A DNA stretch of 35,072 nucleotides from an uncultured Campylobacter sp. GTDB taxonomy: Bacteria; Campylobacterota; Campylobacteria; Campylobacterales; Campylobacteraceae. Of this stretch, positions 7,592 through 15,461 are shown one piece after another. Below the pieces are notes generated by a model. That model ran no database searches, was not told the DNA's origin, and was given only the letters and a program-made list of their open reading frames with translations. The stretch is from positions 1 through 35,072 of the forward strand of contig NZ_CALIMW010000103.1 of the NCBI RefSeq assembly GCF_938045405.1. The letters run 5' to 3'. Made by a program: the position numbers and the translations under genes. The first letter of the stretch is position 1. Each line of letters opens with the position of its first letter.

Positions 7592-7805
7592 ATGAACGAT
7601 GCAAATATAAGTAAATTATCTCTTCTATCATTGCCGCGATGGGCACTCTATTTTTTTGACGCGAGCTCGCGACGGTAAAAGTAGCGTTTACGGCACGATG
7701 ATAGGCAGCGTGGTAATCTCCTTATGGAAAGCGTACGGTGCAATCATCGCCATATCAGTATCCATCTTTGCTCAATCCCTCTATGCAGACCGCAAAAATT
7801 TATAA
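7592..7805 (+). pseudogene. Possible remnant of a small membrane-protein gene
   Basis: An ATG at 7592 preceded by AGGA opens a short frame (MNDANISKLS) that ends at a stop. Two other frames give hydrophobic segments typical of membrane proteins: SSIIAAMGTLFF ending near 7658, then SVYGTMIGSVVISLWKAY and GAIIAISVSIFAQSLYAD, ending at the TAA at 7803. Two small frameshifts, one near the T7 run at 7651-7657, would join them into one protein of about 70 aa. No family is recognised. The rest of the 7469-7984 gap contains nothing else I can support. Confidence 0.3.
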
Positions 7806-7984
7806 ACCGCATAGAATTTCGTCGCGATAGGTTTCAAACTTTGCTCTCCGCCGCAAATATAATAGACCTTGTCGCGAAAATTCTAAATCATAGTGGCGCC
7901 GAGCCGGGAAGATTACTTTTAAATTTTAAAATTTCGCGGCGGTACAAAGCCTCCGTATTTACGGATCTAAGGTCAAATTTTAAT

Positions 7985-9025
7985 TTAATCTTTCCAGATA
8001 TTTTCGTTTAATTTTAGACTTTTTACTATGGAGAGAAAGAATAGAAGCTCGTGCTTGATAGACGCGGCGGGATCAAAGCCAAATACGCTGCGATCCACGC
8101 TAGGCTCGAAACTATCGTATCCCGTACGGATGAAAATATAGACGTTTCTACCGGAAAAGCTTAAACTGATCGGTCCGCCGGCACCGCTTCTAAAGCGAAG
8201 CAAGCGCCGCATAAAGGCGGGCGTGAGGGCGTACATTGCAGACACGGCATCGGCGCTATACACGCTAAATGCGGATCCAAACTCGCTATCGTCCATCGCG
8301 ATCTTCTTAAGTCCGCCGAGCGTCGGTCTCGCGCTGAGCGAAGGCAGGATCACGGCCACTGAGTTTATGCGCTTTTTAAATTCCGCGTAGAAAAAGATCC
8401 CCCTGCTGCTACGTCGTTCGTCAGTATGAGTCACGCAAACATCCGCAAAGCTGAAAAATACTCCGTCATAAACGCCGGAAATTTTATCTTCGCAATCAAA
8501 ATAGCTTATGCCGTCCACAAATAGGCCGCTAGCGCGCAGATACGCCGGCCGAAACGAGCCTGAAATTTCGTAGCGATAACCTAGGCTTGCGATATAGGGC
8601 GCAATATATTGGTGTTTAAAGGCGCGGACGAATTTTTTGGATCTATTGTATTTGATCCGCTCCAGCACGGCATCCGCGATATTAAACAAAGAAAGGCAGA
8701 TGGTTACGAGTGCGATGACGAAGCGCAAGGTATCATTCTCGCACATTTCTACGCCTTTGGCAAGTATCCACAGCAAGGTGCAAAAGATAAATACGCGCAC
8801 TATATTTGCATCTTTATTCACTACTCTAAAAGAGATGCTGCCGCAGCTAAATACCACTATGATCCAGCAGAGGCCTATTGCTGCTTCTTGATCTCTAAAA
8901 TTGAAAAATAGCCACAGCGCCGAGGCCAGCACCGCTAGTACTATTATCGAAAACGCCGCGCCTTTGCGCTGCTCCGCCTCATCCAGGATGCCGAGCCTTA
9001 GTTTTTCCAGTTCGTTTGCGGTCAT
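7985..9025 (-). CDS. DUF3137 domain membrane protein
   Basis: A 346-aa protein. The N-terminal third has about four membrane segments (residues ~20-125), and the C-terminal two thirds is a soluble DUF3137 domain. Family-typical stretches are visible: DSEFGSAFSVYSADAVSAMY, then LTPAFMRRLLRF, then FSGRNVYIFI. The function of DUF3137 is not established; in many bacteria it is encoded beside lemA. Here lemA lies about 15 kb away at 23722. The ATG at 9023-9025 is preferred over a TTG at 9050-9052 because AGAAAGATAAAG precedes it at usable spacing. Confidence 0.75.
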   Translation of the reverse strand: MTANELEKLRLGILDEAEQRKGAAFSIIVLAVLASALWLFFNFRDQEAAIGLCWIIVVFSCGSISFRVVNKDANIVRVFIFCTLLWILAKGVEMCENDTLRFVIALVTICLSLFNIADAVLERIKYNRSKKFVRAFKHQYIAPYIASLGYRYEISGSFRPAYLRASGLFVDGISYFDCEDKISGVYDGVFFSFADVCVTHTDERRSSRGIFFYAEFKKRINSVAVILPSLSARPTLGGLKKIAMDDSEFGSAFSVYSADAVSAMYALTPAFMRRLLRFRSGAGGPISLSFSGRNVYIFIRTGYDSFEPSVDRSVFGFDPAASIKHELLFFLSIVKSLKLNENIWKD

Positions 9026-9127
9026 CTTTATCTTTCTAAATTTAGCTAGCAAATTTTAAAATTTAGCTTCGAATTCGCCCCTAAATTCAAAGGACTAAGC
9101 TTTAAAATTTACAAAATTCCGCTCTTT

Positions 9128-9159
9128 TAAATTTAGCGCGAATTTCTGCGCTAAATTTA
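9128..9159 (-). terminator. Hairpin at purN stop codon
   Basis: Perfect 12-bp arms (TAAATTTAGCGC at 9128-9139 and its complement at 9148-9159) with an 8-nt loop. The right arm includes the purN TAA. There is no U-run after the hairpin on the minus strand, so a terminator or mRNA-end-stabilising role is inferred from position. Confidence 0.45.
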
Positions 9160-9735
9160 GCTTTGGCACAAAATTTCTACGATCACCTGCGGCAATAGCT
9201 CATGCTCGATCTCGTGGATTTTGGCCTCGTAAGCCTCAAAGCTCATTCCTGCGCTCTTTTCAAACGCGCGCTGAGCGATGATCGCGCCGCCGTCTAGCTC
9301 CTCGCTGACCCAGTGCACGCTCACGCCGCCCACCTTCATGTCGCTCTCAAAGCTCTGCTTTATCGCGTGCGCGCCCTTAAAAAGCGGCAACAGCGACGGG
9401 TGCAAATTTATCGCGCGAATCCTGCTCGTAAAAACGGGCGTTAGAATCCGCATAAAGCCCGCAAGCACCGTAAGCTCCGCGCCGCTTTTTTCGATCTCGC
9501 GCACGAGCGCGGCGTCGAATTCCTCGCGGCTAGCAAAATCTTTGTGATTTAGGATCACGCTTTGAAGCCCGAATTTCGCAGCTTTTGCTATGCCTCCCGC
9601 ATCCGCTTTGTTGCTTAGCGTTAGCACGACTTCGATTTTAGTACCCCCAAAAGTTTTGCCGTGCAGCTTCTGCAAGATCGCCTCTAAATTTGAGCCGCTG
9701 CCACTAAAAAGCACGGCGAGCTTTTTCACAACCAT
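9157..9735 (-). CDS. purN: Phosphoribosylglycinamide formyltransferase
   Basis: A cytosolic purine-biosynthesis enzyme that transfers a formyl group from 10-formyl-THF to GAR. At 192 aa its length matches the family. The N-terminal FSGSGSNLEAIL phosphate-binding loop (residues 10-21), INLHPSLLPLFKG with the catalytic His, and GVSVHWVSEELDGGAIIAQ with the catalytic-loop Asp are all present. It overlaps the end of nnr by 10 bases, so translation is probably coupled. It is the last gene of the tig-to-purN block. Confidence 0.95.
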   Translation of the reverse strand: MVVKKLAVLFSGSGSNLEAILQKLHGKTFGGTKIEVVLTLSNKADAGGIAKAAKFGLQSVILNHKDFASREEFDAALVREIEKSGAELTVLAGFMRILTPVFTSRIRAINLHPSLLPLFKGAHAIKQSFESDMKVGGVSVHWVSEELDGGAIIAQRAFEKSAGMSFEAYEAKIHEIEHELLPQVIVEILCQS

Positions 9736-11384
9736 TTTACCTCCTCGATGAGATCGAGCGGATTTAGCGCGTAGGAGTTTTTGGCGAAGGCTCGCGCGGC
9801 GAGTGCGTGGGCTAGGACGCCGCAGATTGAGGCTTGCAGAGGCGAGTAGCCTTGCGCGAGTAGCCCGCCGATGAGCCCTGCGAGCACGTCGCCGCTGCCG
9901 CCCTTTGCGAGCGCGGCACTGCCCTTGTCGCAGACGTAGATGATGCCTGCCTGCGCGATGAGTGTGTTTGCGCCCTTTAGTACGAGTACGCCGCTAAATT
10001 TTTCACTCCATGCCCGCGCAAGCTCGAAGCGGTGCTCTTGCAGCTCGCTCACGCTAATATCTGCGATACCCGCGATCTTTAAAAGCGAGCAAAACTCCTT
10101 CGGATGGGGCGTTATGATTAAATTTGAACTGGCATTTAGCAGGCTTAAAATTTCGCGCTCGTAGCACAGATCGGCGTCGATGACGCAGCTTTTGTCCCGC
10201 AGCGCGGCAAGATCGATCTTTTGCTCTCCGAGGCCGCAGCCGCAGACTACCACCCGCGCATGCTCAAATGAGCTTTTTTGCATCAAAATCGGGCTTAGAT
10301 TTAACGGCTCATCGCTAACGACGCTAACAAGCCCGCTGCCGATAGCGTGAGCCGCTAGGGCTGCCATCTGCGCCGCTCCGCTCATCTGTCCACTTACGAC
10401 GTAGGTGTGCCCGAAGTCGCCCTTGTTGGTGTTTTGCTTCCTGCGTAGCGGCAGCTTCAAATCGCTTTTTTGAAGCAGAAAATATTCGCTCCCCCTTTCA
10501 AAATTTGAGCGCGAAATTCCAAGATTTGCGATTTTGATCTGCCCTACATAATCCTTCGCCGCGTCCGAAAACAGCGCGAGTTTAAGCGCGCCCATCGCGA
10601 TCGTCAAATCCGCGCAAAATGCACCGCCTAAAATGCGCCCGCTTTTATCGATACCGCTTGGGATATCGACTGCGATTTTTAGGGATTTCGTGCCGTTTGC
10701 GAGAGATAAAATTTCGCAAATTTCAGAGCTTAAGGCCTTGTTTAAACCGCTGCCAAAAATCCCGTCGATTATGCAGTCTGCGTTTATAATCTCATCGCGC
10801 AGAACGCCGCTTGGATTGTCGCATTCGCTGTCTGGCTTGCCTAAATCTCCGCCGTGTTCTGCGGTTTCAAATTTTGCGCTTGTAAATTTTAAGTCCTTAA
10901 ATTTTGCACGTAATTTATCGCCGCCACCAGAAATGTCCGCGCCGCTTAGGCTTTCGCCCTCGCGCCGCGGCTCGCTCGCGCCCTTTAAAGAGAAGCTGCC
11001 TACGCTTTCATGCGCGCAGATATCCTTGCTAGACGCGCTGTCTGCGTGCTCGCAAGCGTCTTTTGCGCTCGCGATATCGATAAACTTAACGCCCACAGCC
11101 TGCGCCGCATCCGCTTGAAATTTGCCCGCCGCGCCTTTGTTTTGAAACACGCAAAGCGCAGTGCAGCTAAAATCGCCGCTTAGCCTTCGTAGTGCCGCCA
11201 TCGCGTCTGCGCCGTTATTTCCGCCGCCGCAGAGCGCTAAAACGCGCGAACCCTTTTTGAGCCGTTTTCTGATCTCGCCCTCGATCTTGCAAGCGGCATT
11301 TTCCATTAAAATTTGCTCGCTAAGTCCAAATTTCGCACTTGCTCGCGCATCGAGCTCCTCGGTGCTAAAGAAAATTTTTTTCAA
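9726..11384 (-). CDS. nnr: Bifunctional NAD(P)H-hydrate epimerase / dehydratase
   Basis: Repairs hydrated NAD(P)H. The N-terminal epimerase (YjeF_N) has GGGNNGADA at 53-61 and CIIDGIFGSGL at about 204-214. The C-terminal ADP/ATP-dependent dehydratase (ribokinase-like) has KGDFGHTYVVSG, ITPHPKE and AKGGSGDVLAGLIGG. Normal bifunctional proteins are near 460-500 aa; this one has 552 because of a low-complexity insert at about 107-195 within the epimerase domain, containing a near-duplicate (KDACEHADSASS / KDICAHESVGS) and closely spaced KF pairs coded by AAATTT. Catalytic motifs flank the insert intact. It overlaps comM by 4 bases upstream and purN downstream. Confidence 0.92.
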   Translation of the reverse strand: MKKIFFSTEELDARASAKFGLSEQILMENAACKIEGEIRKRLKKGSRVLALCGGGNNGADAMAALRRLSGDFSCTALCVFQNKGAAGKFQADAAQAVGVKFIDIASAKDACEHADSASSKDICAHESVGSFSLKGASEPRREGESLSGADISGGGDKLRAKFKDLKFTSAKFETAEHGGDLGKPDSECDNPSGVLRDEIINADCIIDGIFGSGLNKALSSEICEILSLANGTKSLKIAVDIPSGIDKSGRILGGAFCADLTIAMGALKLALFSDAAKDYVGQIKIANLGISRSNFERGSEYFLLQKSDLKLPLRRKQNTNKGDFGHTYVVSGQMSGAAQMAALAAHAIGSGLVSVVSDEPLNLSPILMQKSSFEHARVVVCGCGLGEQKIDLAALRDKSCVIDADLCYEREILSLLNASSNLIITPHPKEFCSLLKIAGIADISVSELQEHRFELARAWSEKFSGVLVLKGANTLIAQAGIIYVCDKGSAALAKGGSGDVLAGLIGGLLAQGYSPLQASICGVLAHALAARAFAKNSYALNPLDLIEEVKWL

Positions 11385-12898
11385 ATTTCGCTCCTTATGC
11401 GAAAGCTAAGAGCCTCCAAAATATGCGCCTTGGCGATGATTTCGGCGCCTGCTAGATCGGCGATCGTGCGCGCGAGCTTTAGCGTCTTATTCACGCCGCG
11501 CTGCGAAAGATCGTAGCGGGTGATCGCCATTTGCAAAACATCCCGCGCAGCGCTTTCGCAGACGCAAAATTTTTCGGTTTCCTCGTCGCGCAGCTTTGCG
11601 TTTAGCTCGCTCTGTCCGCGAGCCTTTTGCGCGCGAAATGCCCGCAGCACCGCATCCGCCATCTCCTCGCTGCAAACGTCGCTTTTATCGTCCGCGCCAG
11701 TCTCGTCCATCGCGACGTATATGTCGATGCGATCAAGCAGCGGCGCGGAGATCGTGTTTTTGTAGCGCCTGATGTCGTTTAGCGAGCAGGTGCAGGTGAG
11801 GTTTTTGGAGAACAGATTTCCGCACGGGCAGGGGTTTTGCGCCGCGACGAAGATAAATTTCGTTTGGTACTCGACCTTGGAATTTACGCGCGAAATCAAA
11901 ATTCTATTATCCTCCAGCGGCTCGCGCAGGCTTTCTAAAATTTGCTTGCCGAAGTGCGGCAGCTCGTCGAAAAACAGCTCGCCGCCGTTTGCGAGCGCGA
12001 CCTCGCCGATCTTTGCGCCGCTACTGCCGCCGCCGAAAATGGAGCTGCGCGTGCTGGTGTGGTGCGGCGAGCGGAAGGGGCGTAGCGCGCTAAAATCGAC
12101 GTCTTTGTTATTTAGCGACTCGTAGGCGCACGAGAGTAGCACTTCGCCCAGGCTCTGCGGCGGCAGAATTCTGGCTATCCGCTTGGCGCACATACTTTTG
12201 CCACAGCCGGGACTGCCCTCAAAGAGGATATTGTGCATGCCGCACGCAGCGATCAGGCTTGCGCGTTTGGCGCGCTTTTGCCCTTTGACGTCTTTGAAAT
12301 TTAGCGAAAAATCGCGGTTGGGAACGTAAATTTGCCCGTCAATCTCCACGACGTTTTTAAAAAGCGGATGGGTTTCTCGCATGAGCCTGCTTGCGGCAAA
12401 CTCCTCGTCTAAAAAAAATCTGACCGCGTCGCTTAGGCTATCCACCGCATAAACGTCGTAGTTTGGGATCGTGCAGGCCTTTAGCGCAATGCTTTGCGGC
12501 ACTAAAATTTTAGCGCGCTTCACCTTCGTGCTTAAAAAAAGCAGGATCGAAAAGAGGCTCGCCGTGCTCTTTAGGCTGCCGTCTAAACCGAGCTCGCCGA
12601 AGACGAAGAAATCGCCGTCGATGCGCTCTTTTTGCAGCGCGATTAGAAGCGCGATCGCAAGATCGAAGTGCGAGCCGTTTTTGGGCGTGTCGGAGGGGGA
12701 GAGATTTATGATGATTTTGGATGCGGGAAATTTAAAATTTAGGCTCATAAGCGCGGCTTTTACGCGGCTTTCACTCTCTTTTATCGTAGCTCCCGCAAGG
12801 CCAACGATATTAAATCCCGGCAGCCCCCGCACGAATGTCGACTCAACCTCTACGGGGATCAGTGCATCCGTGAAGGCAGCGCATTTTAGGGATTTCAT
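11381..12898 (-). CDS. comM: YifB/ComM family AAA+ ATPase
   Basis: A 505-aa Mg-chelatase-like AAA+ protein. The N-terminal Lon-like ChlI domain (GLPGFNIVGLA, NLSPSDTPKNGSHFDLAIA) is followed by Walker A GSPGCGKS, Walker B-like ELFFDELPHF, and a C-terminal zinc-like segment with CPCGN and CTC. In other naturally transformable bacteria ComM is a branch-migration helicase that integrates incoming DNA. That role here is inferred from family membership. It overlaps def by 4 bases and nnr by 4 bases, so the block is transcribed together. Confidence 0.93.
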   Translation of the reverse strand: MKSLKCAAFTDALIPVEVESTFVRGLPGFNIVGLAGATIKESESRVKAALMSLNFKFPASKIIINLSPSDTPKNGSHFDLAIALLIALQKERIDGDFFVFGELGLDGSLKSTASLFSILLFLSTKVKRAKILVPQSIALKACTIPNYDVYAVDSLSDAVRFFLDEEFAASRLMRETHPLFKNVVEIDGQIYVPNRDFSLNFKDVKGQKRAKRASLIAACGMHNILFEGSPGCGKSMCAKRIARILPPQSLGEVLLSCAYESLNNKDVDFSALRPFRSPHHTSTRSSIFGGGSSGAKIGEVALANGGELFFDELPHFGKQILESLREPLEDNRILISRVNSKVEYQTKFIFVAAQNPCPCGNLFSKNLTCTCSLNDIRRYKNTISAPLLDRIDIYVAMDETGADDKSDVCSEEMADAVLRAFRAQKARGQSELNAKLRDEETEKFCVCESAARDVLQMAITRYDLSQRGVNKTLKLARTIADLAGAEIIAKAHILEALSFRIRSEI

Positions 12899-13413
12899 TT
12901 CGATTTTTCTTTTAGACTTTTTTTGAATTCTTTATCAAATTTTTTGCGTTTGTTGTATCCGATACGCTCGATGAAAAGATGTCCGTCGAGGTGGTCCATC
13001 TCGTGCTGGATACAGACGGCTAGCAGCTCGCTAGCGTCCATTTGCTGGGTATTTCCGGCGCGGTCTTGAAACTGCACCGTGATAAACTCGGCGCGCGTGA
13101 CGTCCTCGTAAAAGCCCGGCACCGAGAGGCAGCCCTCCTGGAATACGACCTCGCCTTCCTTTTTTAAAATTTGCGGATTGATGATCTCGATGAGGTCCTT
13201 TTTGTCTTGGATTTTTTCCTCATTGGCTAAATTTATAATCAAAGCGCGCACGGGCTTGCCTACCTGGATGGCGGCAAGGCCTATACCGTTTTTTGCGATC
13301 ATCGTCTCATACATATCGTCTAAAAGCTCGCCCAGCGCCGCGTCGAATTTAACGACCTCGGTTGATCTTTGATAAAGCTTTTTATTCGGATAGGTAAGGA
13401 CATCTAGGATCAT
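12895..13413 (-). CDS. def: Peptide deformylase
   Basis: Removes the formyl group from nascent N-terminal fMet in the cytosol. At 172 aa it has all three family motifs: GIGLAAIQVG at 43-52, EGCLSVP at 93-99 with metal-binding Cys95, and QHEMDHLDG with the HExxH-type metal ligands at 137-141. It directly abuts clpP (stop at 13414) and overlaps comM by 4 bases. It sits with tig and clpP, all acting on new polypeptides, in an order I recall from C. jejuni. Confidence 0.96.
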   Translation of the reverse strand: MILDVLTYPNKKLYQRSTEVVKFDAALGELLDDMYETMIAKNGIGLAAIQVGKPVRALIINLANEEKIQDKKDLIEIINPQILKKEGEVVFQEGCLSVPGFYEDVTRAEFITVQFQDRAGNTQQMDASELLAVCIQHEMDHLDGHLFIERIGYNKRKKFDKEFKKSLKEKSK

Positions 13414-13998
13414 CTATTTAAAGCTCTTTTGAAGTACTTGATCGATCAAGCCGTATTGCACGGCATCCTCAGCGCTCATGAAAAAGTCGCGATCGGTGTC
13501 CTTTTCGACCTGCGCGAGATCTTTGCCGGAATTTTGCGAAAGGATGTTGTTTAGAATTTCTTTCATTCGTAAAATTTCTTTAGCTTGGATCTCGATGTCG
13601 GTAGCCTGACCCTGTGCGCCGCCTAGGGGCTGATGGATCATTATGCGCGAGTTTGGAAGCGCGTAGCGTTTACCTTTGGCGCCGCAGCTTAGCAAAAACG
13701 CTCCCATCGACGCCGCCTGACCGATACAGATCGTACTTATGTCGGGTTTGATGTAATTCATCGTGTCATAAATACTAAATCCGCTCGTAACCACGCCGCC
13801 CGGGGAGTTGATGTATAGATAGATATCCTTATCCGGATCCTCCGCCTCCAAAAACAGAAGCTGCGCGACGATCGAGCTTGCTACCGCATCGTCGATCTCG
13901 CCGCTAAGCATTACGATACGGTCTTTTAGCAGCCTCGAGTAGATGTCGTAGCTGCGCTCTCCGCGACTAGTTTGTTCGATAACGTAAGGAATCACCAT
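13414..13998 (-). CDS. clpP: ATP-dependent Clp protease proteolytic subunit
   Basis: A 194-aa serine peptidase of the Clp barrel. The catalytic Ser97 lies in GQAASMGAFLL and His122 in IHQPLGGAQGQA; the acidic residue is expected near 171. It retains the YINSPGG oxyanion region. It follows tig with no spacer (tig stop at 13999), so coexpression is likely. Confidence 0.97.
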   Translation of the reverse strand: MVIPYVIEQTSRGERSYDIYSRLLKDRIVMLSGEIDDAVASSIVAQLLFLEAEDPDKDIYLYINSPGGVVTSGFSIYDTMNYIKPDISTICIGQAASMGAFLLSCGAKGKRYALPNSRIMIHQPLGGAQGQATDIEIQAKEILRMKEILNNILSQNSGKDLAQVEKDTDRDFFMSAEDAVQYGLIDQVLQKSFK

Positions 13999-15312
13999 CT
14001 ATTCGCCCTTCTCTTCTTTTTTGCCCTGCTTTGAGAAAATATCGTTAAATAGCTTTTCCTCTATAAGTGCCATTTTGACGGCGGGAAGCATGCCGTTGTT
14101 GCGGTATCTATTTAGATGCTCCTTCGGATCGGCGCCGTAGGTGTAGGCCTCCATATAGACCGCTTGGACAAGCTCCTGATCGCTCACGTCGATCTTGCGT
14201 TTTTTAGCTAGCTCGTCGATTAAGAAGGTAAGTTTTACGCTGTTTTCGGCAGCCTTTCTAAACTCTTCGCGCTTTTTATCCAGGGCGTCTTTGTTGTTTT
14301 TAAATTCCTCGATCTGCTCTTTTGAAAAGCCGCTCCATGCGTTGTTAAACTGTAAATTTATCTCCTGCTCGACGATCGCTTTTGGAAGCGCGAAGTTAAA
14401 TTTCTCGGCGAGCGCGTCGGCAAATTTAGGCTTTAGATCCTCGTTTATCAGCTTTTGAAGCTTATCGTTTTTGATGCGCTCTTTGATGCGCGCTTCAAAT
14501 TTCTCCTTGCTCAGCTCTTTCTCGCCCGGAAGCGCTTGCTTTAGCTCCTCCTCGCCGAGCTCCTTGGCAGGTTTTTTAGCCTGAATTTCATGAAGCTTGA
14601 CTTTAAAAATCGCGTCCTTGCCGGCTAAGCTTTTCGCGCCGTAATTCTCGGGGAATTTAACCGCTACGTCGCGCTCCTCGCCCACTCTAAGTCCGATCAT
14701 TCCGTCCTCAAAGCCGGGGATGAATTGATTTGAGCCGATCTGAAGGACGTAGTCCTCGGCCTTGCCGCCGTCGAACGCCTTACCGTCTACGAAGCCTTCG
14801 AAATCAAATTTTGCAAAATCGTCTTTAGCTAGAATTTTTTTGTTGGTTTTAGAAAGCGGAGCGATCATCTGCAAAAATTCCGCTACTTTTTCGTCGATCT
14901 CTTTTTGAGTAACGCGCGGGCTGCTAAATTTAGGGATCAGCTCCTCGTATCCCTCGACGTTAACCTCGGGCCTGAAAGAAATTTCGATCTCGACGTCGAT
15001 GTCGCCGTTTTTTTCATCAAATTTAGAAAAGACCGGCTCGGATAAAATTTCATCTTGTTTTTTCTTTAAAATTTTAAGAGACTCGTCGATCATATTTTTA
15101 AGAAGCTCCTGCTTTGCATCGCCCTCAAGCTGCTTGCCGTATCGCTTCAAAACCACTGCGGTAGGCACTTTGCCCTGTCTAAATCCGTCGATTCTTAGCT
15201 GCTTGGAGGCCTTTTTGGCTAGCTCTTCTACTTTGGCTGCGATCTGCTTTGCTTCGATCTTGCTCGCAGCGACCGCATTCGCGGCGTCTTTCATTTTTGC
15301 TTTTACTTCCAT
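13999..15312 (-). CDS. tig: Trigger factor
   Basis: A ribosome-associated chaperone of 437 aa. The N-terminal ribosome-docking signature GFRQGKVP is at 43-50. It is followed by an FKBP-type prolyl isomerase domain (about 150-235, DDFAKFDFEGFVDGKAFDGG region) and a long helical C-terminal domain. The ribosome site AAAGGAATTTT precedes the ATG at 15310-15312. It is the first gene of the tig-clpP-def-comM-nnr-purN block, with a -10-like TATATT about 35 bases upstream. Confidence 0.96.
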   Translation of the reverse strand: MEVKAKMKDAANAVAASKIEAKQIAAKVEELAKKASKQLRIDGFRQGKVPTAVVLKRYGKQLEGDAKQELLKNMIDESLKILKKKQDEILSEPVFSKFDEKNGDIDVEIEISFRPEVNVEGYEELIPKFSSPRVTQKEIDEKVAEFLQMIAPLSKTNKKILAKDDFAKFDFEGFVDGKAFDGGKAEDYVLQIGSNQFIPGFEDGMIGLRVGEERDVAVKFPENYGAKSLAGKDAIFKVKLHEIQAKKPAKELGEEELKQALPGEKELSKEKFEARIKERIKNDKLQKLINEDLKPKFADALAEKFNFALPKAIVEQEINLQFNNAWSGFSKEQIEEFKNNKDALDKKREEFRKAAENSVKLTFLIDELAKKRKIDVSDQELVQAVYMEAYTYGADPKEHLNRYRNNGMLPAVKMALIEEKLFNDIFSKQGKKEEKGE

Positions 15313-15345
15313 AAAATTCCTTTAAAAAATTTAAAAATAGCTCGT

Positions 15346-15351
15346 AATATA
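15346..15351 (-). promoter_or_regulatory. Candidate -10 for tig operon
   Basis: On the minus strand TATATT followed by ACG lies about 34 bases before the tig ATG in T-rich DNA. Campylobacter sigma-70 promoters commonly have a -10 and no clear -35, so this is a reasonable but unproven promoter. Confidence 0.4.
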
Positions 15352-15428
15352 TCAAAAAATTTCTTATTTAAAGTATAAATTTCCAAAATTTGCCGAGCCT
15401 AAGCGGTTTGTATTTATCAAAATTTTAA

Positions 15429-15457
15429 AAGCCCGCCTTGAAATTTAAAGCGGGCTT
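15429..15457 (-). terminator. Intrinsic terminator of TonB receptor gene
   Basis: Perfect 8-bp GC-rich stem (AAGCCCGC at 15429-15436, GCGGGCTT at 15450-15457) just after the receptor stop. On the minus strand it is followed by TTTTAAAATTTT. Confidence 0.75.
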
Positions 15458-15461
15458 GAGG

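Noticed and set aside
7724..8011. 95-codon plus-strand ORF between the remnant and the DUF3137 gene
   Set aside because: Composition rich in His/Arg/Ile without pattern; overlaps the membrane-like segment read in another frame and the end of DUF3137.
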